Program-made: the position numbers and the translations under genes
Assembly (NCBI GenBank): GCA_001898385.1
Contig: MKTT01000113.1
Span: 1-64,000 of the forward strand
DNA: 64,000 nt
Origin: Planctomycetales bacterium 71-10
GTDB lineage: Bacteria > Planctomycetota > Planctomycetia > Isosphaerales > Isosphaeraceae
Reading direction: 5' to 3'
Shown: positions 1 to 8,765 of the stretch, piece after piece
Position numbering within the stretch: the first letter of the stretch is position 1
How the letters are laid out: each line of letters starts with the position of its first letter
Notes under the pieces: generated by a model
The model's input: only the letters and a program-made list of their open reading frames with translations
The model's database searches: none
What the model was told of the DNA's origin: nothing

Positions 1-1
1 C

Positions 2-958
2 CCCTACCGCCTGATCGCCCGCCTCGGCCGAGGCGCGCAGGGCGAGGTCTGGAAGGCCGTCGGCGGGGCCCGCCGCGGCTTCCTGGCCCTGAAGGTCCTG
101 AACCCCGGCCTCTCCATCAACCCCCGCCGCCTCGCCCAGTTCCGCCGCGAGGCCGAGCGCGGGGCCCGCCTCGCCGGCCCTTCCCTCCTCCGCGTCGCCG
201 ACGCCGGCGAGGCCGACGGCTGCTTCTACATGGCCATGCCCTACGTCGAGGCCGCCACCCTCTTCGACGTCATCCACGAGCGCCGGATGCGCCGAGACGG
301 CCACGACCCCGAGCCCGTCCACCCGCTCGCCGACCTGGACGACCCGGCGTATTACCTGGAGATGGCCCGCGTCATGGCCGGCGTCGCCCGCGCCCTGCAC
401 CGCGTCCACGCCCACCGCGTCGCCCACCGCGACGTCAAGCCGGGCAACATCCTGCTGGAGCGCCGCGCCCCCTTCGGCGCGTTCCTCTGCGACCTCGGCC
501 TGGGCCGCGACCTCGACCACGCCACGGCCGATCAGATGCGCGACGGCGCCGGCACACCCATGTACATGGCCCCGGAGCGGCTGCTCAAGGCCCCGGCCGA
601 CGAGGTCCTCGCCGACGTCTACTCGATGGGTGCCACGACGTTCGAGGCCCTCACCCTCGGCCGTCGGCTCGACCCGGTCCGCAACGTCCCCCTCCCGGCC
701 CTCGCCCCCCTGCTCGCCAACGCCCGCCCCCGCGCCCCCCGCGCCGTCGACCCCAACCTGCCGGCCGGCCTGGAAGCCGTCCTCCTCCGCGCCCTGGCCC
801 ATTCGCCCCGCGACCGCTACCGGTCGGCCGGCGAGCTGGCCGTCGCCCTCGAAGCGGCCATCCCTCAGGCCCGCCGCGAGCTGGGCCTCAGCGACATCCC
901 CCGGCCCCACTTCCTCGACCCTCGACGCCCCCGGGCCGGGCGTCGCGAAGTCCGGTAG
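2..958 (+). CDS. Serine/threonine protein kinase, 5' end outside window
   Basis: The frame is open from the first complete codon of the window, so the true start lies upstream. The visible part is a Hanks-type kinase domain. The glycine loop GRGAQGEVW is within the first 20 residues, followed by LALKVL with the ATP-binding lysine. The catalytic loop HRDVKPGNILL is the arginine-aspartate form, the metal-binding motif is DLG instead of DFG, and MAPERL is the APE segment. The protein ends about 45 residues after the kinase fold with no visible membrane segment or sensor domain, so any sensor would have to be N-terminal or absent. An alpha/beta hydrolase follows 25 bp downstream on the same strand. 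The substrate cannot be told from sequence. Confidence 0.93.
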   Translation, partial: PYRLIARLGRGAQGEVWKAVGGARRGFLALKVLNPGLSINPRRLAQFRREAERGARLAGPSLLRVADAGEADGCFYMAMPYVEAATLFDVIHERRMRRDGHDPEPVHPLADLDDPAYYLEMARVMAGVARALHRVHAHRVAHRDVKPGNILLERRAPFGAFLCDLGLGRDLDHATADQMRDGAGTPMYMAPERLLKAPADEVLADVYSMGATTFEALTLGRRLDPVRNVPLPALAPLLANARPRAPRAVDPNLPAGLEAVLLRALAHSPRDRYRSAGELAVALEAAIPQARRELGLSDIPRPHFLDPRRPRAGRREVR

Positions 959-983
959 ACTGTCCGCGGGAGGACCCCGGACG

Positions 984-1724
984 ATGCCAGACGCCGCCGA
1001 CCCGCCCTGCCTGGCCATCCACGGCCTGGGCGGCGGCCCCTACGAGCTTCAACCCCTGGTCGACACCCTCCGCGCCTCGGGCCGGCGCGTCAACGCCCTC
1101 ACGCTCCCCGGCCACGACGGCCCCGGCCCCGTCATGCCCGCCTCGACGTGGCCCGAGTGGGTGGCCGCCGCCGAGGCCCGGCTCGACGAACTCGCCCGCG
1201 ACGCCCCCCCGGTCCTGATCGGCTTCTCCACCGGCGCGACGATCGCCCTCCACCTGGCGGGCCGCCGCCCCGTGGACCGACTGGTCCTGATCGCGCCGTT
1301 CCTGGCGATCCGCCACACCGCCCGCCTCCCATTCCGCGCCGCGCCGGTGGTCCGCGCCCTGGCGAGGATCGCGCCCGACCTCCCCCGCCGCCCCCCCGCC
1401 GTCCGCGACCCCGACGCCCGCCGCCGCCTCGCGACGCTCGACCGCTTCCGCACCTTCAGCCTCCCCGCCGCCGCCTCCGCCCTCGACCTGATCGAAGCCG
1501 TCGCGCCGACCCTGCCGACGATCGAAGTCCCCACGCTCATCCTCCAGGGCCGCCTCGACTCCGTCGTCGAACCGTCGCGCGCGCCCTGGCTCCTCGATCG
1601 CCTCGGCTCCCGCCGCAAGCGCCTGGTCACCCTCGACCGCAGCGACCACCTCGCCCCCCACGACCTCGACCGCGACCGCCTCGTCGCCGAGGCGCTGGCG
1701 TTCCTCGACGAGCCCCGCGATTGA
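984..1724 (+). CDS. Alpha/beta hydrolase (esterase/lipase-like)
   Basis: The product has 246 residues. It opens with an oxyanion-hole strand (AIHGLGGGPY). The nucleophile elbow is GFSTG with Ser82. The acid is probably the Asp of QGRLDSVV and the base the His of SDHLAPH near the C-terminus, giving a complete triad. Length and layout fit cytosolic carboxylesterases and monoacylglycerol-lipase-like enzymes, and there is no signal peptide. The ATG at 984 is preferred over longer in-frame options because GGGAGG lies 9 bp upstream and the extra sequence would overlap the kinase gene. The natural ester is unknown. It may be cotranscribed with the kinase. Confidence 0.88.
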   Translation: MPDAADPPCLAIHGLGGGPYELQPLVDTLRASGRRVNALTLPGHDGPGPVMPASTWPEWVAAAEARLDELARDAPPVLIGFSTGATIALHLAGRRPVDRLVLIAPFLAIRHTARLPFRAAPVVRALARIAPDLPRRPPAVRDPDARRRLATLDRFRTFSLPAAASALDLIEAVAPTLPTIEVPTLILQGRLDSVVEPSRAPWLLDRLGSRRKRLVTLDRSDHLAPHDLDRDRLVAEALAFLDEPRD

Positions 1725-1803
1725 CTCCGCGGCCTCTCGAAAACATTTCCAGAATCACAACCCGCGACTGCGCAAGACTTTTCGCCCGAAATTCTTCAGC
1801 GGC

Positions 1804-2210
1804 GATTTTCCAGGCCCGATTTATGGCGCACTACAGGGTAGAGAAGTCCGATTTCCGCGTTCTTTGACAACCCGTAACGGTTCACGAGGTTTACATGCGA
1901 GGCGTCCGCGCCGGTGCTTGCGACATGAGCCGCAGCGGAACGGTGCTGCGTCACGGCTGTTTTTCGGTCGGCCTCGTAGGCTGGGTCGAGACCCAGCCCG
2001 AGCGAGCCGCGGCCTTCTCAGGGCTGGGTCTCGACCCAGCCTACAACGGCGGCCCGAAATTTCGGCCGTGACGAAAGACCAGTCGGAGAAGCTGGGGACG
2101 CGATCGGACCATTCGAAAATGACGACCGAAGCCAGGCCGAAACCGACCCTAAACCCTTTTACCGCAAACTCTTGGACACCAAAATCGAGAGGCGGTCTTC
2201 CCACGAACAA
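1804..2210 (+). repeat. Noncoding composite repeat, copy 1
   Basis: This fills most of the 534-bp gap between two convergent genes. In order it has a weak GATTTTCCAGGCCCG block (1804), CGTTCTTTGACAA ending at 1870, a large palindrome (1949-2073), TTCGAAAATGACGA (2112-2125) and CTTCCCACGA (2197-2206). The same blocks in the same order occur near 32.3 kb (plus) and 61.8 kb (minus). The distance from the TTCGAAAA block to the CTTCCCAC block is 85, 84 and 85 nt in the three copies. No open frame in it has coding character. The function is unknown; a structured RNA or the remnant of a small mobile element are both possible. Confidence 0.75.
1949..2073. repeat. Large palindrome inside noncoding repeat copy 1
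   Basis: The arms 1976-1998 and 2022-2044 are perfect 23-bp inverted copies separated by 23 bp. Imperfect pairing continues outward to about 1949 and 2073 (CGTCACGG against CCGTGACG). Each arm also contains its own small hairpin, CTGGGTCGAGACCCAG. One arm with a single mismatch recurs at 61864-61886. It lies between two convergent genes and could end transcription in both directions, but no T tract follows. Confidence 0.8.
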
Positions 2211-2258
2211 AGCCACTCCGGCCCGGCCGCCGTCGGGGGCGACCGGGCCGGCCGGGGG

Positions 2259-3503
2259 TCAGAGTCTCAGGTAAATGTTACGCTTCTCCAGGGACCGGAC
2301 GAACGCATAGGAGATGATGTAGAAGATCGCCAGGGCGGTCAGGCAGTACCACAGCGGCGAGTCCTTGGGGGTCACGGCCAGGACCGCGCCTTCGACGTAG
2401 TGGTGGATGATGTACGCGGCCAGCGGGTTCTGGCCCAAAGTCCGGAACAGGCCGAGCCTCGCCCCCGCGACGTCGCACGCCGGGATGAACAGCGCGTACA
2501 GGGCCATGGCGAAGCCGGTGGAGAACAGCATGAACGGCAGGCTCACCAGCTTCTTGTTGATCTGCCAGTAGTTCACCGGCAGCACGTCCTTCGGCGGCGG
2601 CTGAACGAACGGCGGCGTCGGGATCAGCGTCGCGATCGGCCGCCCCGAGACGTTCGAGAACGGCGGGATCACGGGCGACGCCGCCACGTTCTTGCCGGCG
2701 ACCTCGACGGTCCCATGCCGCGTGTCGTACAAGGTGGCCAGGCCGTTGAGCCCGTAGCCCAGCGCCGCCAGCGCGAGCCCCCAGGTCAGCAGCTTCTTCG
2801 CCGCGGCCCCCGACGAGTGGGCGACCATCACGTCGTAGACCAGCGTGCCGAACAGCATGGGGACGGCCCAGCTCAGGGGCCCGAAGAACCCGCCGTCCCA
2901 CGCCCCCTTGCCGGACAGCCCCCAGAGGTCGTCCATCCAGTTCGGGAGGCCGTAGATGAAGAAGACGTTGAACGAGTAAGCCATCCCCAGCGCGACCGCC
3001 ATGAACGCGACGGCCGTCCCAAGCCGCACGCGGAAGCTCGCCGCGATCACCGGCATGATCAGGATCTGGGCCACGCCGATGATCGCCAGCGTCTCCCACA
3101 GGTCGGCCTTCAGGATCCCCAGCAGGAACTTCCCGGGCACCTCGGCCAGTTCGTCCCACTTGCCGATTTCGAAGTCCTCCGCCCCGTACATCACCATGGA
3201 GATGAGCACCAGCGCCAGGCAACGCCAGAGGAAGCGGCCGTAGCCGACCGATCCGGCCTTCTCCAGCCGCTTCAGCACCGAGAGGCGGTACGAGAAGCCG
3301 GCGGCGAAGAGGAACGCCGGCATGATGGTGTCGGCATAGCTGAAATAGTGGTCGTGGTGCTTGATCACCTCCGGGAGCGCCTTGAGGCCCCCCACGAAGT
3401 TCACCAAGAACATCCCGGCGACGGTGTAGCCGCGGAACTGGTCCATCGAGACGATCCGCGGCGACGGCGACGTCGGCGGAGCGGCCACGGGGTCGGCGCT
3501 CAT
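2259..3503 (-). CDS. Multipass membrane acyltransferase, HGSNAT/DUF5009-like
   Basis: The 414-residue integral membrane protein has about ten hydrophobic segments. The first cytoplasmic stretch leads into [18 protein letters not shown], the family signature of the heparan-alpha-glucosaminide N-acetyltransferase/DUF5009 group. An [10 protein letters not shown] segment follows, containing His residues of the kind used for acetyl transfer across the membrane in HGSNAT. A periplasmic proline-rich loop lies near the middle. In bacteria such proteins are predicted to acetylate a cell-surface sugar, but the substrate is not known. A promoter TTGCCG-N17-TAGGAT lies 64 bp upstream. The gene appears to stand alone, convergent with the hydrolase. 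Confidence 0.8.
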   Translation of the reverse strand: MSADPVAAPPTSPSPRIVSMDQFRGYTVAGMFLVNFVGGLKALPEVIKHHDHYFSYADTIMPAFLFAAGFSYRLSVLKRLEKAGSVGYGRFLWRCLALVLISMVMYGAEDFEIGKWDELAEVPGKFLLGILKADLWETLAIIGVAQILIMPVIAASFRVRLGTAVAFMAVALGMAYSFNVFFIYGLPNWMDDLWGLSGKGAWDGGFFGPLSWAVPMLFGTLVYDVMVAHSSGAAAKKLLTWGLALAALGYGLNGLATLYDTRHGTVEVAGKNVAASPVIPPFSNVSGRPIATLIPTPPFVQPPPKDVLPVNYWQINKKLVSLPFMLFSTGFAMALYALFIPACDVAGARLGLFRTLGQNPLAAYIIHHYVEGAVLAVTPKDSPLWYCLTALAIFYIISYAFVRSLEKRNIYLRL

Positions 3504-3566
3504 GGGCGGCCCTCGGTCTTTCGGAGCGAGAAGGATTCGCGAAGGGACGGGCGATCGGAGCGAACG

Positions 3567-3595
3567 ATCCTAACGGCCAGCCCTCGCGCCGGCAA
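3567..3595 (-). promoter_or_regulatory. Putative sigma-70-type promoter of the membrane acyltransferase gene
   Basis: On the minus strand TTGCCG (3595-3590) and TAGGAT (3572-3567) are separated by 17 nt. The predicted start of transcription is about 55 nt upstream of the ATG at 3503. Several other genes in this window have the same TTGCCG-like -35 box. Confidence 0.5.
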
Positions 3596-3692
3596 CGGGC
3601 CCGCCCGCCGCGACGTCCGATAGGGCCGCCCAGTCGGCGGCGATGGGCTTCTCCAGGTCTCGTCGGGTATGGTCGAGGAGGACCGGCGGGGG

Positions 3693-4205
3693 TCAGGCGA
3701 AGCGGCGGGCGTCGGGCGAGCCGGGGTCGGAAGACGGGGCCGGGGGGCGGAAGTTCCGGGGGGGGAGCGGCGGCGGGGAGCCCTCGCCGGATTCGGGCCC
3801 GCGACGCCCCAGGGCCTCGCGACCGTCCAGGACGTGCCGGATGATCTCGCCCGGATCCACGGGCTTGACCAGGTGGGCGTCGAAGCCGGCCTCGCGCGAC
3901 TTCCGTATGTCCTCGGGCTGGCCATACGCCGTCTGGGCCAGCAGGATCGGCGGGTCGACGAGGGCCGAACGGATCGCCCTGACCACCTCATAGCCCGACA
4001 TCCCGGGCAGACCGATGTCGATGAACACGACGTCGTGCGGGCGCTGGGTCGCCAGGCGCAGGCCCTCCCAACCGTCGTGCGCGACCTCGACCCGGCAGCC
4101 GTAATATTGAAGGAGGCTGGCCTGCGAGAGCGCCAGGTCCTCGTTGTCGTCGATGATCAGGACGGAGCGACCCGTCATCGCCCCGCCCGTCGTCTTGGTC
4201 TTCAT
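3693..4205 (-). CDS. Single-domain response regulator
   Basis: The product has 170 residues. Residues 12-130 form a receiver domain with acidic pocket IDDNED, phosphoacceptor Asp63 in VFIDIGLPG, switch residue Thr92 (QTAYG) and Lys114 in LVKPVD. No DNA-binding or enzymatic output domain follows. The remaining 40 residues are rich in Pro, Arg and Ser and probably disordered. The start at 4205 is chosen because GGGAGGGAG precedes it; a longer frame to 4310 would overlap the upstream TPR gene. It is the last gene of a minus-strand run and lies 76 bp after that TPR gene. No histidine kinase is adjacent, so the partner is unknown. Confidence 0.9.
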   Translation of the reverse strand: MKTKTTGGAMTGRSVLIIDDNEDLALSQASLLQYYGCRVEVAHDGWEGLRLATQRPHDVVFIDIGLPGMSGYEVVRAIRSALVDPPILLAQTAYGQPEDIRKSREAGFDAHLVKPVDPGEIIRHVLDGREALGRRGPESGEGSPPPLPPRNFRPPAPSSDPGSPDARRFA

Positions 4206-4281
4206 CGTGCTCCCTCCCGCCGTCGGTCTTATGCAAGACTCGCGCCGCCGGGAGGCGGGCCGGGTCCCTCGCGGGCCATTT

Positions 4282-5610
4282 TCAATGGCCGGCGGGAGGA
4301 TGTTGCTCATTGAAGCGGAAGAGGGCCTGCTGGGCGGCGGCGTCCGAAACGTCGCGGGCGACGGCGAGATTGAGCCAGCCGCGGGCCTCGGCGATGAAGC
4401 CGGCGCGGGCGCAGGCGCGGGCGGCCTGGTCGATGATGGCGGGGTCCTTGCGGCCTTCGGGGGTGGCCATGCGCTGGACCAGCGAGTTGAACGCCTCCAG
4501 GGCCTCGGCCTCGCGGCGCAGGGGGGCGGCCTTCTCGGGCTGGCCGCACAGCTCGTAGGCGTGGATCAGGCCGAAGACAGTATCGCGGTTGTCCGACTCG
4601 TGCTCGTAGGCGATCCGGTAGTAGCGCAGGGCCTCGGGGCCGTCGCGGCGGGCGAGGGCCGACCGGCCGCGGAGCCGGGCCAGCTCGGGGTCTTCGGGGG
4701 GGCCCTGCTTCAGCAGCTCCTCGGCGCGGTCCTCCTCGCGGCGGTCCATCAGGATCATGACCCGCTGGGCCAGGGCGCGGACGTCGTCGGCGGGGAGCGG
4801 GGCCAGGATCTCCTCGGCCTCGTCGTACAGGCCGAGGCGGCGGTCGTTGTCGGCCAGGGCCAGGCGGGACTCGCGGTCGTCGGGGTCGGCCTCGATGTAG
4901 CGGCCGAGCGTCTGGGCGACCTCGCCGGCCTCCCAGAGGCAGTTCCGCATAAGGCACCAGTGGAACAGGTTGTCATACTGGAGCGTCGAGATCTGGGACA
5001 GCGCGGCGAACTGGTCGCACAGGTCCCGGCGGCGGAGCTGCATCCCCAGGATGTAGATCAGCTCGCGACGGGCCTGGGCCATGCCGGGGTCCAGTCGGAT
5101 CGCCTCCCGCAGCAGGGCCTCGGCCGACCGGGCGCGATCGCGACGCAGCTCGATCTGGCCGGCGAGCAGCCGGGCCATGGGGGCGCGACGGTCCGAATCG
5201 GGGACCTCCGCCAGCGCCGCGACCGCCTCGTCCGGGCGCTCCCTCGCGACCTCGACCTGGCCCCGAAGGAGCCAGTCCTCGGGCCGGGCGGGCCGGGCCT
5301 CGGAGATGAGGGCGAGGAGCCTTTCGGCCTCGTCGATGCGACTCTGCTGGAGCGCCTCCTGGGCCTCCACCCACAGGCGGTCGGGGTCGACCGCGGGCCG
5401 GCGGGCGAGGATCGCGCAGGCCGCGGCCGCCGCCAGCGCGACCGCGGCGACGCCGACCGCGATCGGGGCACCCCTGCGACGGCCATTCCTGGGCGATGCG
5501 GGGGCCGGGGCCCGCGACGACGCGGCCGTTCGAGAAGGACTGGACATGACCTTCGCCCGTGGGGTGGAAAGACCTGGGGATGCCGCGCGGCGATCGCCCG
5601 CCTCGATCAT
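4282..5610 (-). CDS. Membrane-anchored tetratricopeptide repeat protein
   Basis: The product has 442 residues. A basic Ser/Pro-rich N-terminus is followed by one hydrophobic segment (about residues 47-68), and the rest is predicted helical. The helical part consists of TPR-like pairs with recurring A-x-x-L, DDRES and P-x-x-A patterns (for example LLREAIRLDPGMAQARREL). It probably exposes a long TPR superhelix outside the cytoplasm as a protein-binding scaffold. The ATG at 5610 has GGAGG at good spacing. An alternative ATG at 5547 would only shorten the N-terminal tail. Its position 21 bp after the GNAT gene and before a response regulator suggests cotranscription. No enzymatic motif is present. 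Confidence 0.8.
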   Translation of the reverse strand: MIEAGDRRAASPGLSTPRAKVMSSPSRTAASSRAPAPASPRNGRRRGAPIAVGVAAVALAAAAACAILARRPAVDPDRLWVEAQEALQQSRIDEAERLLALISEARPARPEDWLLRGQVEVARERPDEAVAALAEVPDSDRRAPMARLLAGQIELRRDRARSAEALLREAIRLDPGMAQARRELIYILGMQLRRRDLCDQFAALSQISTLQYDNLFHWCLMRNCLWEAGEVAQTLGRYIEADPDDRESRLALADNDRRLGLYDEAEEILAPLPADDVRALAQRVMILMDRREEDRAEELLKQGPPEDPELARLRGRSALARRDGPEALRYYRIAYEHESDNRDTVFGLIHAYELCGQPEKAAPLRREAEALEAFNSLVQRMATPEGRKDPAIIDQAARACARAGFIAEARGWLNLAVARDVSDAAAQQALFRFNEQHPPAGH

Positions 5611-5631
5611 GCCCGCCCTCCGACCGCCCCG

Positions 5632-6468
5632 TCAATCGGTGATCCGCCTCCGGAGGATGTACCCGCAGCGGGGGTCGGCGTCGCGGAGGAAGCCGGCGGC
5701 CTCGTAGCCCGCGGCGAAGGCGGAGGCCATCGCCTGGCGGACGGCCTTCCGCCAGGCCTCGGCCGCCTCGGGGCGGGACTTCCGCAGCGCGGCGACGTCG
5801 CGGGGGATGGGGAGCCACAGGCGGTCGGTCGCCGGTGCGGCGACGGCCGTCGGCAGGCCGTCGCGGGTCGCGATCAGGCTCGGGGCGTCCCCGGGGTCGG
5901 CGACCGGCTCGGGCTCCACGGCCACGTCCCACTCGGCGATGACGCGGTCGGTCGGCACGCCCGCGTTGAGGGCGTCGGTCCGGGGGCCGTACATGTCGTC
6001 GACGTAGCGGCGGACGCGGGCCCCCAGCTTCGCGAGGTTGAACCGGGCGTTGCCCGACTGGAGCGGGTCGAAGGCCCAGGCGATCGTCTCCAGCCCCTCG
6101 GCGCGGGCGAAGTCGCGCTGGAGCAGCTTCATCTCCCGCCCCAGCCCCAGCGACTGCCGCCCCGGCACGACCCCGGTGAGCTGCGAGTACAGGCAGGTCC
6201 GCCCTTCCACCCGGCCGAGGAACCCGAACGACATGGCGACCGCCGCCCCGTCCGGCTCGAACGCCCCCAGCACCAGGCCGCCGTGCAGGTTGGCCCCGAC
6301 CATGGTGGCCGCCGGGATGACGTACCCGTCCTCGCTGATCCCCCACGCCTTGCGCTGGGCGTCCTGGCAGGCGCGGTAGTCGGCGGGGGTCTCGGCGCGT
6401 CGCAGGACGACGCCCCCTTCCAGCACTCGGCGAAGGCTCGGCATATCGGCGTTCTCTCGCGGGTTCAC
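5632..6468 (-). CDS. GNAT-superfamily acyltransferase (COG3375-like)
   Basis: The 278-residue protein carries a GNAT-type fold in its first half. Residues around LYSQLTGVVPGRQSLGLGRE form the acyl-CoA loop, followed by AWAFDPLQSGNARFNLAKLG and VDDMYG, the hallmarks of the COG3375 predicted acetyltransferases. A COG3375-like transferase acts as the amino-acid N-succinyltransferase in the D- to L-amino acid conversion pathway known from Geobacillus. The next genes upstream are the matching deacylase and racemase, so that role is inferred here. The frame begins with GTG at 6468, only 4 bp after the M20 stop; ATG at 6444 is an equally possible start. The acyl donor is not determined by sequence. 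Confidence 0.8.
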   Translation of the reverse strand: MNPRENADMPSLRRVLEGGVVLRRAETPADYRACQDAQRKAWGISEDGYVIPAATMVGANLHGGLVLGAFEPDGAAVAMSFGFLGRVEGRTCLYSQLTGVVPGRQSLGLGREMKLLQRDFARAEGLETIAWAFDPLQSGNARFNLAKLGARVRRYVDDMYGPRTDALNAGVPTDRVIAEWDVAVEPEPVADPGDAPSLIATRDGLPTAVAAPATDRLWLPIPRDVAALRKSRPEAAEAWRKAVRQAMASAFAAGYEAAGFLRDADPRCGYILRRRITD

Positions 6469-6472
6469 GAGT

Positions 6473-7609
6473 TCAGATTTCCATCAGCAGGGCGGCCAGG
6501 AGCGCCGCGCGTTCGGGGAGGGCCTTGTAGAGGATGTGCTCGTCGTCGGCGTGGGCCCCGCCGCCCGGCGTCCCCAGGCCGTCGAGGGTGGGCGTGCCGA
6601 CGGCCGCGGTGAAGTTGCCGTCGCTGCCGCCGCCCGTCGAGCCCTCCGCCAGCGCCAGGCCGAGCGCCGCCCCGATCGCCCTCGCCCGCTCGAACAGCGC
6701 GGCGACGCCCGGGGTGCGCTCCATCGGCGGGCGGTTGAAGCCGCCGGAGACCGTCACGCGGGTCCCGGGCGTGGCCGCGGCCAGGCCGGCCATGGCCCGC
6801 TCCAGGGCCTCCGCGCCGGCGATCGTCACGGCGCGGGCGTCCACCTGGGCCATGGCGTGCGCCGGGACCACGTTCGGCGTCGTCCCCCCCTGCACCGTCC
6901 CGACGTTCACCGTCGTCCCGGAGGCCGGGTCGTTGAGCGCCTGGATCCGGAGGATCTGATGGGCCAGCTCGACGACGGCGCTGGCCCCCTGCTCCGGCGC
7001 GACCCCCGCGTGCGCCGCCCTCCCCTGCACCTCCAGCCCGAACCGGCCGACCCCCTTCCGCGCCGTCTTCAGCGAGCCGTCGGCCAGCGGCGGCTCCAGG
7101 ACCAGGGCGTGCAGGCTCTCTCGCGCCAGGTCCTCGATCAGCGCCCGCGAGGTCTTGCTCCCCACCTCCTCGTCGGACGTGAACAGGACCGTGACCGGCC
7201 GCCTCGGCGCCAGGCCCAGCGCGGCGAAGGCTTCGAACACCGCCGCGACCAGGACCAGGCTCGCCTTCATGTCGTACGCGCCCGGCCCGTACAGCCTGTC
7301 CCCCTCGCGACGGAACGGCAGCCGGTCGATCGTGCCGACGGGCCAGACGGTGTCGAAGTGGCCGACCACCAGCGCCGGCTTCTCGGCGATCGACCCGAAG
7401 AACCGGCCGACGAGGTGGTCGCCCGCGCCGTTGGCCAGGCGGTCGACCTCGCCGCCGAGCCCCGCCCAGCGCGCGGCGATCGTCCCGGCCAGGGCGTCGA
7501 GCCGCGGCTTGTCGCCGCTGGGGGACTCGTGCTCCACCAGCGCCTTCAGCTCGGCGAGGTAGTCCTCCAGCCGGTCTTCGACGAACGTTCGGACGGCGGT
7601 CGGGTTCAT
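6473..7609 (-). CDS. M20 family metallopeptidase / N-acyl-amino-acid deacylase
   Basis: The product has 378 residues with the two-domain M20 layout. Metal ligands are visible: GHFDTVWP (His), GAYDMKA (bridging Asp), the catalytic Glu with the next Glu in DEEVGS, LEPPLADG (Glu) and the C-terminal HADDEHI (His). The dimerisation insert includes GRAAHAGVAPEQGASAV. The GAYDMKA form places it near carboxypeptidase G2-type and acyl-amino-acid deacylases. There is no signal peptide, so it is cytoplasmic. It sits between the racemase (12 bp) and the GNAT gene (4 bp). This suggests it removes the acyl group from N-acyl-L-amino acids after racemisation; dipeptidase activity remains possible. Confidence 0.9.
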   Translation of the reverse strand: MNPTAVRTFVEDRLEDYLAELKALVEHESPSGDKPRLDALAGTIAARWAGLGGEVDRLANGAGDHLVGRFFGSIAEKPALVVGHFDTVWPVGTIDRLPFRREGDRLYGPGAYDMKASLVLVAAVFEAFAALGLAPRRPVTVLFTSDEEVGSKTSRALIEDLARESLHALVLEPPLADGSLKTARKGVGRFGLEVQGRAAHAGVAPEQGASAVVELAHQILRIQALNDPASGTTVNVGTVQGGTTPNVVPAHAMAQVDARAVTIAGAEALERAMAGLAAATPGTRVTVSGGFNRPPMERTPGVAALFERARAIGAALGLALAEGSTGGGSDGNFTAAVGTPTLDGLGTPGGGAHADDEHILYKALPERAALLAALLMEI

Positions 7610-7621
7610 GGCGGGCTCGGT

Positions 7622-8734
7622 TCAGGCGCCGGCGCGGAGCGTCGCGGCGCGGAGGGTGTTCTTGCGGATGCGGTCGGGGACCGGCTCGACGCCCAGGCCC
7701 GACCCCTCGAAGACGGCGATCGCGCCCCGGGTCGCCAGGATGGGAGGCTCGACGACGTCCTCGCGATAGTACTTGTCCGACCCCGACACGTCGCCCGGGA
7801 GCGAGAAGCCGGCGAGGCTCGCCACGGCCACGTTCGCCGCCCGGCCGATGCCGAACTCGTGCATGCCGCCGCACCAGACCGGCACGCCGCGCGCGGCGCA
7901 GACGTCGTGGATCCGCCGGGCCTCCAGCGGCCCGCCCACGCGGCTCACCTTGATGTTGATGACGCGGCACGCCCCCAGCTCGATCGCCTTGCGGGCGTCG
8001 TCGGCCGAGTGGATGCTCTCGTCCAGGCAGACCGGCGTCTTCAGCGCGGCCTGGAGCTTGACGTGGTCGATGATGTCGTCGTGCGCCAACGGCTGCTCGA
8101 TCAGCAGCAGGTCGAAGTCGTCGAGCTTCTTCAGCAGGTCGATGTCGTCCAGCGAGTAGGCCGAATTCGCGTCGACTTGCAGGGCGACGTCGGGATAGCG
8201 CCCGCGGACCCGGCGGACGACGTCGACGTCCCAGCCCGGGGCGATCTTCAGCTTGATGCGGCGGTAGCCCTCGCCGAGGTACTGGTCGATGTTCTCGAAC
8301 ACCGCGCCGATGTCCGACTCGATCCCCAGGCTGACCCCCGACAGGACCTCCGACCGCGTCCCGCCCAGCAGCCGATGCAGCGGCAGGCCGCGGGACCGCG
8401 CCAGGGCGTCCCAGCAGGCCATCTCCAGGCCGGCGCGGGCGAACCCGTTCCCCTTCACCTTCTTATAAAGGGCCGCGAGATCCTCGATGCTCTCCCAGGG
8501 CTTGCCCAGCGTCATCGGCGCGAGGAAGTCGTGCAGGACGTGCCAGCAGGTCTCGGTCGTCTCGGGGCAGTAGAACGGGTCCGACGGGCTGGCGCACTCG
8601 CCCCAGCCCTCGACGCCGTCGGCGACGACGCGGACCAGGATGTGATCCAGGTGCGCCTTCCGGCTGGAACTCGTCTGGAACGGGCGGATCAGCGGCAAGC
8701 GGACGACGGCGAGGTCGATCTGTTCAATACGCAT
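7622..8734 (-). CDS. Enolase-superfamily enzyme: N-acylamino acid racemase / o-succinylbenzoate synthase
   Basis: The 370-residue protein has the capping domain and TIM barrel of the muconate-lactonizing subgroup. The acid-base lysines are Lys161 and Lys163 (KLKIAPG) and Lys262 (NIKVSRVGG). The metal ligands are Asp188 (QVDANSAY), Glu213 (LIEQPL) and Asp238 (CLDES). These positions agree within one residue with the known NSAR/OSBS enzymes. OSBS acts in menaquinone synthesis, but no other men gene is present here. The neighbouring M20 deacylase and GNAT transferase point instead to N-succinylamino-acid racemisation. The ATG at 8734 is chosen because the family starts with a short IEQIDL strand; a longer frame to 8800 would overlap the upstream glycosylase. 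Confidence 0.9.
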   Translation of the reverse strand: MRIEQIDLAVVRLPLIRPFQTSSSRKAHLDHILVRVVADGVEGWGECASPSDPFYCPETTETCWHVLHDFLAPMTLGKPWESIEDLAALYKKVKGNGFARAGLEMACWDALARSRGLPLHRLLGGTRSEVLSGVSLGIESDIGAVFENIDQYLGEGYRRIKLKIAPGWDVDVVRRVRGRYPDVALQVDANSAYSLDDIDLLKKLDDFDLLLIEQPLAHDDIIDHVKLQAALKTPVCLDESIHSADDARKAIELGACRVINIKVSRVGGPLEARRIHDVCAARGVPVWCGGMHEFGIGRAANVAVASLAGFSLPGDVSGSDKYYREDVVEPPILATRGAIAVFEGSGLGVEPVPDRIRKNTLRAATLRAGA

Positions 8735-8765
8735 GGTCTCAGCTTCGTCCCGCCGCGGGAGGTTG

